From: MH13 sp040219355
GTDB lineage: Bacteria; Pseudomonadota; Alphaproteobacteria; Rhizobiales; MH13
Direction of reading: 5' to 3'
Length of the DNA stretch: 64,000 nt
Assembly (NCBI GenBank): GCA_040219355.1
Contig: JAVJSN010000012.1
Span: 1 to 64,000 of the forward strand
Below are positions 18,494 to 26,840 of the stretch, piece by piece (the stretch's first letter is position 1; each line of letters starts with the position of its first letter). Both the position numbers and the translations under genes were made by a program. The notes beneath the pieces were generated by a model that was given only the letters and a program-made list of their open reading frames with translations, was not told the origin of the DNA and made no database searches.

Positions 18494-18529
18494 AAAATTG
18501 GCCGACCCCACAGTGTGGGACCGGCCAAT
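18494..18529 (-). terminator. Hairpin attenuator between the binding-protein and ATPase genes
   Basis: Starting 11 bases after the binding-protein stop, a 33-base dyad (18497-18529) folds in the minus-strand RNA into about 15-16 continuous pairs, two of them G-U, with a very small loop, and is followed by UUUU. It looks like a partial terminator or a 3'-end stabiliser that keeps binding protein in excess over the membrane components, a common arrangement in ABC operons. The function is inference; the structure is directly visible. Confidence 0.75.
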
Positions 18530-18540
18530 CTTCAAAGACT

Positions 18541-19545
18541 TTAGGAGTCTGTGGCGGGGCAGGTGTTGTCGGCCATGTAATCATGGACAACAACTTCACC
18601 GGAGATGATGGCCTGCTTGGCTTCTTCAACGATAGCGCGCATCTCGTCGGTGATGAGGCCTTCGTTGTTTTCATCCAGCGCCCAATCAACGCCGCCTTCG
18701 GCAAGACCAAGCACTTCAAAGCCGTTGGTCCATTCGTCGTTTTGCGCATCGGTGAAGGCGTCAGCCACAGCAACGTCCACACGCTTGAGCATAGAGGTGA
18801 GAACCGAACCTGGTTGCAAACCGTTCTGGTTGGAGTCCACCCCAATGCCCAAAATGCCAGCATCGGCTGCAGCCTGAAGAACACCAATGCCGGTGCCGCC
18901 AGCGGCATGGAACACAACGTCAGCACCTGCCGACACATGGCTTTGGGTGATCTCGCCACCGCGTACCGGATCATTCCAAGCCGCGCCGGTTGTGCCGGTC
19001 ATGGCCGTCAGCACCTCTGCGTCTGGCTCCACCGACAGAACACCTTCAGCATAGCCACAGGCAAAGCGGCGGATCAGCGGAATGTCCATGCCACCAACGA
19101 AACCAACGGTGTCAGACTCGGAGGCCATGGCAGCCAGCACGCCAACCAGATAGGAGCCTTCATGCTCTTTGAAGACGATGGAGCGCACATTGGGCTGATC
19201 AACCACCATGTCGACAATAGCAAAGCGCGTGTCAGGGAATTCCTGGCTCACCGTTTCAACGGCAGACCCGTGCGAGAAACCGATAGCAATAATCGGATCG
19301 TGACCGCGGCGGGCGAAGTTGCGCAGAGCCTGTTCGCGCTGGCTGTCGTTTTGGATTTCAAAATCGACGAACTCAATGCCGGTTTCTTCCTGGAACGCTT
19401 GGGCGCCCGTGTAAGCGGCCTGATTGAAGCTTTCATCGAAACGGCCACCAAGGTCGTAAACGACCGCGGGGTTGATGTCCTCTGCGATAGCGGGAACTGT
19501 GAGAAGCGCACCCAAAGCCGCTGTAGCGAGCAGTTGTTTGATCAT
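18541..19545 (-). CDS. BMP-family nucleoside-binding protein of an ABC importer
   Basis: Periplasmic substrate-binding protein of the PnrA/BmpA family, which binds purine and pyrimidine nucleosides. It has 334 residues, a Sec signal peptide (cleavage near PAIAED) and no lipobox cysteine, so it is soluble. Family features are VYDLGGRFDESFNQAAYTGA, IIAIGFSHGSAV, the GSYLVGVLAAM segment and the AAGGTGIGVLQAA hinge. The ATG has a strong ribosome site, CGGAGGTG, five bases away, fitting high expression. It is the first gene of the 11-gene operon and is followed by a terminator-like hairpin. Confidence 0.96.
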   Translation of the reverse strand: MIKQLLATAALGALLTVPAIAEDINPAVVYDLGGRFDESFNQAAYTGAQAFQEETGIEFVDFEIQNDSQREQALRNFARRGHDPIIAIGFSHGSAVETVSQEFPDTRFAIVDMVVDQPNVRSIVFKEHEGSYLVGVLAAMASESDTVGFVGGMDIPLIRRFACGYAEGVLSVEPDAEVLTAMTGTTGAAWNDPVRGGEITQSHVSAGADVVFHAAGGTGIGVLQAAADAGILGIGVDSNQNGLQPGSVLTSMLKRVDVAVADAFTDAQNDEWTNGFEVLGLAEGGVDWALDENNEGLITDEMRAIVEEAKQAIISGEVVVHDYMADNTCPATDS

Positions 19546-19561
19546 GTATTCACCTCCGTTG

Positions 19562-19616
19562 AGGCCCTTATGGGCCTGCCCTTACCGGTGGCTTTTGTTG
19601 GTTTTTGCAACACCGG
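19562..19616 (-). promoter_or_regulatory. Two-hairpin leader of the nucleoside operon
   Basis: In the minus-strand RNA, arms CCGGTG/CACCGG (19611-19616 and 19585-19590, 20-base loop) are followed by AGGCCC/GGGCCT (19572-19577 and 19562-19567, AUAA loop). The second hairpin ends three bases before the extended ribosome site CGGAGGTG at 19551-19558. It could tune translation or mRNA stability. I do not recognise it as a known riboswitch. Confidence 0.4.
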
Positions 19617-19996
19617 CCGGGCGTTAAGCTGTTCAGCTCAGAAAGATGCCCGAGGGCTAAGCTTTCGATAAGCTGGCAGCGACCCTAAGCCATTGCGCAC
19701 AGAGAGCAAGAGGGTGCCGCATTCGGCACAGCGACATGTTGCCCGCAGCCGATGGGTGAACTGCTGCTCGCTATGCGAATTGTTTGGCCGGAGGTTAGGC
19801 CCGGTGATCGCCGTCAAAGCATCCTGGATCGAAGGGCAGATCACCCAATTGACGCTGATCCATGGACTGAAGGGCCGGGTGTGAAAGTGGGTCAGCGCGA
19901 TAGCGCTCCCGTTCCATCTGTCGTTGGCATGTATTGTCGCGCACCTTGCGATCCCGATAGCGGTGCGTTGATTGTTTCAAAATGCGGTAGATGGAT

Positions 19997-20019
19997 TTTA
20001 GCATAGCTGTATTGCTAAA
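19997..20019. promoter_or_regulatory. Candidate LysR-type operator dyad
   Basis: A perfect inverted repeat, TTTAGCA and TGCTAAA, with a nine-base spacer, lies 55 bases before the lysR start in the divergent region. The position fits an autoregulatory site for a LysR-type protein. The T-N11-A core is present only off-centre, so assignment to this regulator is inference. Confidence 0.45.
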
Positions 20020-20059
20020 CCCTTTTTCTCTTATTTCCATGGATAAATCCAGATCACTG

Positions 20060-20076
20060 ATATAGATTTTCTATAT
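20060..20076 (+). promoter_or_regulatory. Hairpin covering the lysR start codon
   Basis: Arms ATATAG and CTATAT with a five-base loop include the first two bases of the lysR ATG. No Shine-Dalgarno sequence is visible upstream of this ATG. The segment could be an overlapping -10 element of a leaderless transcript, a second protein site, or an initiation-limiting hairpin. Confidence 0.35.
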
Positions 20077-20974
20077 GAGTCTTCTCAATCAAATTCATCT
20101 CAATGGCCTGCGCGCCATCGAAGCTGTGGGGCGGCACGGCAATCTTTCCGCCGCCGCTGACGAACTGGGCGTGACCCCAGGCGCCGTGAGCCAACAAATA
20201 TTGAAAGTTGAGAAACAGCTCGACCGGCGCTTCTTTGAGCGAACGCCCAAAGGGCTGGAACCAACCGTGCTGGGCGCCAAAGCGCTGCCCTATCTTAGTG
20301 CCGGTATGCGCGACCTTGCCGCAGGTGCAGATGTCATGCGTGGCGATCAGGATGACCGGCTTATTTTGTCGGTTCCGCCGGTTTTTGCCGCCAAGTGGTT
20401 GGTGTGGCGGCTGGGGCGGTTTCACGACGCCCATCCCGACGTGACAGTGCGCGTGGATGCGACGATGAAGCTGGTGGATATGCAGACTTCGGACGTTGAT
20501 CTGTGCATCAGGGTGAGCAGCCAAGACTGGCCTGGTATGAAAGCCACGCGCCTGCTCCAACAACGGGTGTTCCCGGTCTGCAGTCCAGTTATCGCGCAAC
20601 AGCTAAAAAGCCCTCACGACCTCCTCAAGGTCCCAATCGTTCGCGACCAGCTTTCCCTATTCAATTGGGATATTTGGTTCACCGATGGTGAGCCGCGTGA
20701 TGCGGATCTGCACGATGGTCCAACTTTTTCTGATGCCTCGCTTTGTTTGGACGCGACCATTGCCTGCCAAGGCGCCTTTTTGGCCTGGGATACCGTGGCA
20801 AGCGATGCGCTGGCCGCGGGCTCGTTGGTGGCGCCGTTCGAGCGCAAAGTCGCAACACCGTTCACTTACACCCTTCTGGAACGATCTGGCGCGTCGAAAG
20901 GCCGGGCCATCAGGCAATTCAAGACCTGGCTGGTTGGCGAATTGAGTGCGTCGCTCGGCGATGCTCTCGATTGA
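20075..20974 (+). CDS. LysR-family transcriptional regulator (GcvA-like)
   Basis: A 299-residue regulator with an N-terminal winged helix-turn-helix (residues ~8-65, recognition region SAAADELGVTPGAVSQQI) and a C-terminal periplasmic-binding-like effector domain (~90-290). The wHTH and the FFERTPKGLEPT segment resemble the GcvA subgroup. It is divergent from the nucleoside uptake operon across a 529-base gap with two dyads, so it may regulate that operon, itself, or both; no direct evidence names the effector. The ATG has no clear ribosome site and sits in a small hairpin. Confidence 0.92.
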   Translation: MSLLNQIHLNGLRAIEAVGRHGNLSAAADELGVTPGAVSQQILKVEKQLDRRFFERTPKGLEPTVLGAKALPYLSAGMRDLAAGADVMRGDQDDRLILSVPPVFAAKWLVWRLGRFHDAHPDVTVRVDATMKLVDMQTSDVDLCIRVSSQDWPGMKATRLLQQRVFPVCSPVIAQQLKSPHDLLKVPIVRDQLSLFNWDIWFTDGEPRDADLHDGPTFSDASLCLDATIACQGAFLAWDTVASDALAAGSLVAPFERKVATPFTYTLLERSGASKGRAIRQFKTWLVGELSASLGDALD

Positions 20975-21043
20975 AGGCGTGTGTCATCATAAAAAAATGT
21001 ACAGGTGCTATGGCGCGTGGCCGGAACCTGCTAAGTCGCGGCC

Positions 21044-21451
21044 ATGAAAAGCCCAACCACACCTGTCCTTACCCTCGCTTTTGTTGCCCATGACGCCAAA
21101 AAAGATCAGATGGTGGATTTTGCCAAGCGCCATGCAGAGGCCTTGCGTGGTCACCGTATCGTGGCCACCGGGACAACCGGCGGACGGGTCAAGGAAGCCG
21201 CGCCACACTTGCCTGTGAAGCTGCTGAAAAGCGGACCACTTGGCGGCGATCAACAGATCGGTGCCATGATCGCTGAAAGCGGGATTGATGCGCTTTTCTT
21301 TTTCGCCGATCCGCTCTCACCCATGCCCCATGATGTTGACGTCAAAGCGTTGATGCGGTTGGCCCTGGTTTACAATGTGCCAATGGCGCTGAACCTTGCG
21401 ACAGCGGAAGCGCTTTTGACGGACCTTGTCGCCACAGTCCCTGACCGTTAA
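21044..21451 (+). CDS. mgsA: Methylglyoxal synthase
   Basis: Converts dihydroxyacetone phosphate to methylglyoxal and phosphate, an overflow bypass of lower glycolysis. The 135-residue protein matches the family length and motifs: FVAHDAKKDQM at the start, ATGTTGGRV for phosphate binding, GPLGGDQQIGAMIA with the catalytic Asp, and FFADPLSPMPHDVDVKAL. It is cytosolic. It lies 57 bases upstream of glk on the same strand, so glucose phosphorylation and this safety valve may be co-expressed. The product is toxic, and the KefB-like antiporter in this window belongs to a family linked to methylglyoxal tolerance elsewhere. Confidence 0.96.
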   Translation: MKSPTTPVLTLAFVAHDAKKDQMVDFAKRHAEALRGHRIVATGTTGGRVKEAAPHLPVKLLKSGPLGGDQQIGAMIAESGIDALFFFADPLSPMPHDVDVKALMRLALVYNVPMALNLATAEALLTDLVATVPDR

Positions 21452-21508
21452 AGCGGTTTTATAGCGGCTGTCAGCCGCCCTGTTCATCTCTCTTTCAAGG
21501 CCCACGCC

Positions 21509-22537
21509 ATGGCTGAACGTCGCCGTCCCGAGCTTGTCACTCCGTTCCCAGTTTTGATTGCCGATCTTGGAGGCACACACGCGCGTTTTGCCTTGGTGAG
21601 TGATGCCCACGCCAAAGAACAAGGCTTTGCGCAGGTGCGCACACGCGAACACAAGGATGTGGAGTCGGCCATTCAAGTCGGCGTGCTCGATCAGACGTCG
21701 CTGATTCCGCGCACCGCGATCTTGGCAGTTGCTGGGCCGACCATCGGCGATACGTTCAAGCTCACCAACGCGGATTGGGAAATCGATCCCAAGCGGATCA
21801 TCGACCGTTTGGGATTTGATTGCGTGATTGCAATCAATGATTTTGAGGCACAGGCGTTGGCCCTTCCTGATCTTCAACCAGAAGACTGGCACGTAATTGG
21901 CACCAAAACACCGCCTCGCCGCGGCACCAAGCTGGTGCTTGGGCCGGGCACGGGTCTTGGCGCATCGACGCTGGTTGACTCCATGGGCATGTGGATCACG
22001 GTTCCAGGTGAAGGCGGCCATGTGGCCATTACACCAGAGAATGATGAGGACGATCGCCTCTTTGCCCACCTCACCAAAGGTGGTCAGCGGCGCCTTGGCG
22101 GAGAGCAGTTGGTGTCAGGCGAAGGGTTGGAGCGGCTCTATCATGGGCTGGGTGCTGTTGACGGCATCGATGCCCCACTGATGAAAGCTGCAGACATTAC
22201 CGAAGCGGCCAATGCCGGTGACGCTTTGGCCATCAAAGCGGTGGAGCGCTTTGTCGTTTATCTTGCCCGCGTGGCCCGTGAGTTGGCACTGGCCGTAATG
22301 CCTACAGGCGGCGTGTTTATCGCTGGCGGCATTCCACCACGCATTTTGCCGTTTATCGACAGATCCGATTTTCGCGCGGTGTTCGAGGCGGGCTATCCGC
22401 ATTCACAGAACTTGCGCGACTTTGCCACTGTGGTCGTGACCCATCAGCGTCCTGCCCTTGCCGGGCTTGGCAGCTTTGCGCGCACACCGACACGTTTCAT
22501 GGTCGATGTTGGCGAACGCATGTGGGTGCGGAGCTAA
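21509..22537 (+). CDS. glk: Glucokinase
   Basis: Phosphorylates glucose with ATP in the cytosol, the entry step for free glucose. The 342-residue protein is a bacterial Glk-type (not ROK) hexokinase-fold enzyme: ATP loop LIADLGGTHARFALV, catalytic Asp in AINDFEAQALALP, phosphate loop LVLGPGTGLGAS, and EGGHVAITPENDED for sugar binding. AAGG lies nine bases before the ATG. It is preceded by mgsA, and the 3' end faces hrpB 12 bases away with no visible terminator hairpin. Confidence 0.96.
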   Translation: MAERRRPELVTPFPVLIADLGGTHARFALVSDAHAKEQGFAQVRTREHKDVESAIQVGVLDQTSLIPRTAILAVAGPTIGDTFKLTNADWEIDPKRIIDRLGFDCVIAINDFEAQALALPDLQPEDWHVIGTKTPPRRGTKLVLGPGTGLGASTLVDSMGMWITVPGEGGHVAITPENDEDDRLFAHLTKGGQRRLGGEQLVSGEGLERLYHGLGAVDGIDAPLMKAADITEAANAGDALAIKAVERFVVYLARVARELALAVMPTGGVFIAGGIPPRILPFIDRSDFRAVFEAGYPHSQNLRDFATVVVTHQRPALAGLGSFARTPTRFMVDVGERMWVRS

Positions 22538-22549
22538 GTCGTCAGACAG

Positions 22550-24997
22550 TTAGCGCTTTTTTGAAGGTCCGTTCCACGGCTCCTCAGGCCAATCATGCTT
22601 GGGGTAGCGGGCACGCATGTCCTTGCGCACGTCTTTCCACCCCGCGCGCCAAAAGGCCGGAAGATCAGCGGTCAATGCTATAGGGCGTTGAGCGGGTGAC
22701 AGAAGTTCGATCAGGATGGGCTGGCGATCAACACCGAATGTTGGGTGGATATCCAGTCCATAGAGCGCTTTGGGTCGCACCGAGATCGCAGGACCAGCCG
22801 GGTGATCATAGTGGACGCGGGCGCGGTGATCATCGCGCAGGGACACAGACGATGGCCATTGCTGATCGAAGGCTTGGCGCTCATCCCAATCGAGTGCATC
22901 GCCCAAGGCCTTCTGTAACGCGTCAGCAGAAAAGGGCGGCGTACTGGTTTGCCGCATGAGAGCAGGCAGCCATGTTTCCAGACGATCGAGAAGGGCATTG
23001 GGTTTATCACGGGACACATGAAAAGCTTGATGGCGAGCCAGCAGCGCATGTGCGGCTTTGTCTCGCCCGGCCAAACTTTCCAAACCCCTGCTGCGCAGAT
23101 GCGTGGCAATATCGGGCAAAGCGTTGAAACCCGTTCGGCGGGGCCGGGTTTCCGATGACAGTGTGATACTGCCAAACCTGGTTTCCTGACGGACACGTAC
23201 CGACCATGTCGCGGGATCAAAGACGGCCATAGTTTCGATGGTGAGGTGTTCAGCCAGTTGGTCTTGCACCATCTCCTCGGTGATGGGCAACGCTAGGCGA
23301 ACCTCGGGCACGCGCGCCGTTCCGGTTTTGCGACCTCCGCTCAAATCGATCACCAAAAGATAAGACGCATTGGCCAAAGAATGGTGATTTTCCAGCGTTG
23401 CCTGCATCCCCTGAGCCAACTTGTAGGTCGCGCGCTGACCATCATCCTTTTCGCGCTTGGCCAGCCGATCTGGAAATGCCCGCAGCAGGTGACGGGCAAG
23501 TGTTGCTTCATCGGGTGCATTACGGGATTTCGCTTTGCCCAAGAACCTGTGGTGTAGCGTTTGAAGCTGTTTGTTCGTGCGGCGGTCTTGCAAGGCAGAG
23601 TGAAGCCTTTGTGCCCCATCCAATGGCCCGCGATCGGACAGTTCACCGGCCAAAACGGCGGCCCAGGCTGCGTCGCTTTCCTCGCCTGGATTTGTCTGTT
23701 CCAGCATCGCAGCAAGCCTTGGATGGGTCGGTCGACGTGCCATGCGTTCCCCGAGCGGCGTTGCTGCCCCGGACTCATCCAACGCGCCCAGACTTTTGAG
23801 CAAGCGGCCTGCCTCGTCCCAGGCGCGCTGCGGCGGCGTATCAAGAAAAGCAAGAGCATCGCGCGAGCGTGCGCCCCAAAGCGCCATATCGAGGCGCAGA
23901 GCCGAAAGATCAGCATCGAGAATCTCTGGACGATCCTGCGCCGGACGACCACCTTCTTCCTCCCGCCGCCACAGCCGAATGCAATCGCCCGGTGCCGTGC
24001 GACCGGCACGCCCACGCCGCTGATCGATAGACGCTCGGCTGGCCGCTCGGGTTTCTAGCCGCGTGATACCGCGCACCGGATCGTAGCTTGGGCGTCTGGC
24101 GAGACCGGAATCGACAACAAAGCGCACGCCAGGAATGGTGAGGCTGGTTTCTGCAATGGCGCTGGCCACAACAAGTTTGCGCCGCCCGTCGGGGTCAGGT
24201 TTGAGAGCTGTATCCTGTGCCTTTCGTGAAACCGCGCCGTAAAGCGCATGGACAGCCACGCGGTCACCTAACACCTCACGTAAGGCAACGCAGGCGGCTT
24301 CTATCTCTCGCTGGCCAGGAAGAAAAATCAGGCCGTCACCTTCAAAGCGTTTGAGGGCTTCGATGGCAGCTCCCGATACTCCATCGACCGCCGACAGGTT
24401 TGTCGGTTCATGGCGCGTTGTGACCGGATACAGCGCGCCATCGCTGATGATCAGCGCGCACCCGCCATGATCGTCAAACAAGGCTTGGAACCTTGCGCCA
24501 TCGACTGTGGCCGACATCGCCATCAAACGCAGATCAGGTCGCAATGCGGATTGCGATTCCAGCGCGAAGGCAAGACCGAGATCAGCGGCCAGCACACGCT
24601 CATGCACCTCATCGAACATCACCAAACCAATGCCGGAAAGCTCAGGGTCATTGGCGATCATGCGCGTGAACACGCCATCGGTGACGACTTCCAGCCGTGT
24701 TTGCCCGCTTACCTTTGTGTCAAACCGTACGCGATGGCCAATACGCTGGCCGACCGGTTCGTCTAGCTCATCGGCCATGCGCCGTGCGGCGCCAAAGGCT
24801 GCCAACCTGCGCGGGACGACGAGAATGATTTTTTGATCGGCGAGCCAAGGTTCGTCGAGAAGCGCCAATGGCAATCGCGTTGACTTACCAGCGCCAGGCG
24901 GGGCGATGAGCACCACATGTGATCCGTCAGCCAAAGCCTGCTGGACAGCGGGCACGCTGGCATCAATGGGTAAAGTTGGCGATACACAAGAGGGCAT
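22550..24997 (-). CDS. hrpB: ATP-dependent helicase HrpB
   Basis: A DEAH-type superfamily 2 helicase of 815 residues, the usual HrpB length. Motif I is APPGAGKSTRLPLALL near residue 33; motif II appears as DEVHER; motif III is SATVDG; the second RecA domain ends with DQRRGRAGRTAPGDCIRLW (motif VI). The HA2 and HrpB C-terminal domains follow. The cellular function of bacterial HrpB is not well defined; RNA remodelling is assumed. It converges with glk and is divergent from the small membrane-protein gene. Confidence 0.95.
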   Translation of the reverse strand: MPSCVSPTLPIDASVPAVQQALADGSHVVLIAPPGAGKSTRLPLALLDEPWLADQKIILVVPRRLAAFGAARRMADELDEPVGQRIGHRVRFDTKVSGQTRLEVVTDGVFTRMIANDPELSGIGLVMFDEVHERVLAADLGLAFALESQSALRPDLRLMAMSATVDGARFQALFDDHGGCALIISDGALYPVTTRHEPTNLSAVDGVSGAAIEALKRFEGDGLIFLPGQREIEAACVALREVLGDRVAVHALYGAVSRKAQDTALKPDPDGRRKLVVASAIAETSLTIPGVRFVVDSGLARRPSYDPVRGITRLETRAASRASIDQRRGRAGRTAPGDCIRLWRREEEGGRPAQDRPEILDADLSALRLDMALWGARSRDALAFLDTPPQRAWDEAGRLLKSLGALDESGAATPLGERMARRPTHPRLAAMLEQTNPGEESDAAWAAVLAGELSDRGPLDGAQRLHSALQDRRTNKQLQTLHHRFLGKAKSRNAPDEATLARHLLRAFPDRLAKREKDDGQRATYKLAQGMQATLENHHSLANASYLLVIDLSGGRKTGTARVPEVRLALPITEEMVQDQLAEHLTIETMAVFDPATWSVRVRQETRFGSITLSSETRPRRTGFNALPDIATHLRSRGLESLAGRDKAAHALLARHQAFHVSRDKPNALLDRLETWLPALMRQTSTPPFSADALQKALGDALDWDERQAFDQQWPSSVSLRDDHRARVHYDHPAGPAISVRPKALYGLDIHPTFGVDRQPILIELLSPAQRPIALTADLPAFWRAGWKDVRKDMRARYPKHDWPEEPWNGPSKKR

Positions 24998-25117
24998 AGT
25001 TGCCGTGGCATTCGCACCAACTCAGCTTTTGTCAACCTTAACCCAGCATTAAACGACGCCGATTAGAGTGCGGTGACTTGCCTATCGCGTTTGTAGAGTA
25101 TGTCCGGGAGTAGTCTT

Positions 25118-25393
25118 ATGGTTCATCGCGCTGAAACACCGCCCTTTAGCGCGCGCCTGACGCTCGCCCGCCCCATGCTTTTTCGCGCTGGCTTGCTTGG
25201 ATTATGCGTTGGACTTGTGATCATAGGACTGATGGAAAATGTTTCACGGTTCGGATCGCCTGAAACGCTGCGCTCTGAGGGCCGTGTTGCACCCTCGCAG
25301 GTGAGCGAACCTGTCGAGGCAGCCCATTTGCGCGAGGATCGGATGCACGTGGTTGCGCGCGCCGAAAATCCAGCAGATATAACGCTACGGTAG
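25118..25393 (+). CDS. Small single-pass membrane protein, unknown function
   Basis: A 91-residue protein with one hydrophobic helix (about 24-44, LFRAGLLGLCVGLVIIGLM) and a hydrophilic C-terminal tail of about 45 residues, likely periplasmic if the basic N terminus stays inside. I choose the ATG at 25118 because GGGAG ends seven bases before it; an ATG at 25100 would add six residues and contains that ribosome site. I do not recognise the family. It lies between hrpB (divergent) and the LacI regulator with no obvious partner. The good ribosome site and clean topology make it a plausible real gene. Confidence 0.6.
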   Translation: MVHRAETPPFSARLTLARPMLFRAGLLGLCVGLVIIGLMENVSRFGSPETLRSEGRVAPSQVSEPVEAAHLREDRMHVVARAENPADITLR

Positions 25394-25504
25394 TTCACGG
25401 CGGCCTGCGACCGGCCGACCGGCGCGTGCCAGCAATATCCCTATTGGGCAATAATCTGGTGGTTTATTTCCAAAAATGCGCTAAGTTGGGCCAGGAGCTC
25501 AACC

Positions 25505-26653
25505 ATGTCGTCTACACCTGGCACCCCAAAATTGCCCCTGTCACGCCAGCAAGATCCAGCTGATGCGCAAAGCGCACCTGGATCGAGCACCGTCGATTTA
25601 AGGGCGCTCGCTCAACATTTGGGCCTTTCCAAAGGCACCATATCACGCGCGCTGAATGGCTATCCTGAGATCGCTGATCGCACCCGTGCTCGTGTACTAC
25701 AAGCCGCCGCAGAGCTTGGTTACAAACCCAATCGCGCTGCACGTCGCTTGGCCACCGGACGCAATGAGTTGGTGGGTTACATCGGCGTAGGTTCGGATTG
25801 GATGACGGTTGAAAGGTCCTTTTTGGGAGCGCTTTCAACAACGCTTGCCTCTCGCGGCTATGGGTTGATGGTATCGCTGGCGGACACGATGGCGCACGCT
25901 GAGGCGACTATGCAGCAATTGATCGAAGATCGGCGTTGCGACGGATTTGTGCTTAGCGCGGCTTTTCCCTCTGATGCGCGCATTGCGCTGGCCCTGAAAC
26001 ACAATGTACCGGCCGCCATAATCGGGGGCGCATCGATGCGATCCTCCCACACCGCTGCGCTGCCAACCATCGGCATTCAGGACAGTTCAGTGTTGGACGG
26101 GCTGGTTGATTATCTCAACTCGCTTGGTCACGAAAGTTTTGCCTATTTCGGCTGTGATGCGCCGCAAACAATCCAGACATTGCACAGTGAGACGCTTGCT
26201 GCGTCTTGTGGCAACCGCAACGCCTTGTTTGTGCGCAGCATCCGCTCAGAAACGGAAGCTGCAGAATCACCAAGCAGCTTAACGTTGCAGACTGAGACGG
26301 CAGCCTCGTTGACCGAGCGCGCCACGCGCATTCTCGACACCAAACCAAGCGGACCAACCGCCGTCTTTTGCGGCTGTGAGCGCACAGTGGTGGCGCTCTA
26401 TATGGCTGCGCGTGATCGTGGCTTGTCCGTGCCTGAGGAACTGTCGATCATCGGCATTGGATCCAGCCAACTGGCCTCTTGGCTCTCAGGTGGACTGTCG
26501 ACGGTAAGCTGGTCGCTCAGCGAAGCTGGCCGTTTGGCCGCCGACTGTGTGCTGGCGCAGGTCGAAGGCACCGCTTCTCCAGACCTTAATGCTGGTATCG
26601 AAGCGGAGTTCTTGGCGCGATCTAGCCATGGCCCAGCGCCTCGCATTCTCTAG
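25505..26653 (+). CDS. LacI-family transcriptional regulator
   Basis: A 382-residue regulator with a LacI helix-turn-helix (about residues 30-80: VDLRALAQHLGLSKGTISRA then RVLQAAAELGYKPNRAARRL) and a periplasmic-binding-like sensor domain that usually binds a sugar or small metabolite. The N-terminal ~28 residues before the helix-turn-helix are an unusual polar extension. AGGAG precedes the ATG. It lies immediately upstream of the YnjBCD-type importer genes on the same strand, which makes that importer its likely target; the effector is unknown, and I could not find a convincing operator palindrome by eye. Confidence 0.93.
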   Translation: MSSTPGTPKLPLSRQQDPADAQSAPGSSTVDLRALAQHLGLSKGTISRALNGYPEIADRTRARVLQAAAELGYKPNRAARRLATGRNELVGYIGVGSDWMTVERSFLGALSTTLASRGYGLMVSLADTMAHAEATMQQLIEDRRCDGFVLSAAFPSDARIALALKHNVPAAIIGGASMRSSHTAALPTIGIQDSSVLDGLVDYLNSLGHESFAYFGCDAPQTIQTLHSETLAASCGNRNALFVRSIRSETEAAESPSSLTLQTETAASLTERATRILDTKPSGPTAVFCGCERTVVALYMAARDRGLSVPEELSIIGIGSSQLASWLSGGLSTVSWSLSEAGRLAADCVLAQVEGTASPDLNAGIEAEFLARSSHGPAPRIL

Positions 26654-26840
26654 AACACGGCTGCCGCTGGGGTTTCAGTGACGCTTTGTGCATCACCACA
26701 TCTTTGCGATCCAAATCTTCAACCTGCCTTGCCAAATCGCCGTCAAGCATTTGTGATGTGCATGTGTGCGCAGGCCAAGGCATGAGTGCCGCCGAGCGAC
26801 GTGCATCTGCGCGGTCCGCACTTCTATTGAGGGTATTGCT

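Larger units (their letters stand above)
19546..20074. other. Divergent regulatory region between the nucleoside operon and lysR
   Basis: This 529-base gap holds no supportable gene. It contains the strong ribosome site and structured leader of the binding-protein gene at the left end and two dyads next to lysR at the right end (annotated separately). The small open frames in it overlap one another on both strands and resemble no family. Confidence 0.6.

Noticed and set aside
17533..19671. 712-codon open frame on the plus strand
   Set aside because: It lies wholly antisense to the nucleoside ABC ATPase and binding-protein genes, has no recognisable domain, and follows from their codon bias; both minus-strand genes are unambiguous.
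26654..26840. Thiamine (TPP) riboswitch or other riboswitch before the YnjB-like gene
   Set aside because: I looked for the conserved CUGAGA-type core and a long paired leader and found neither.
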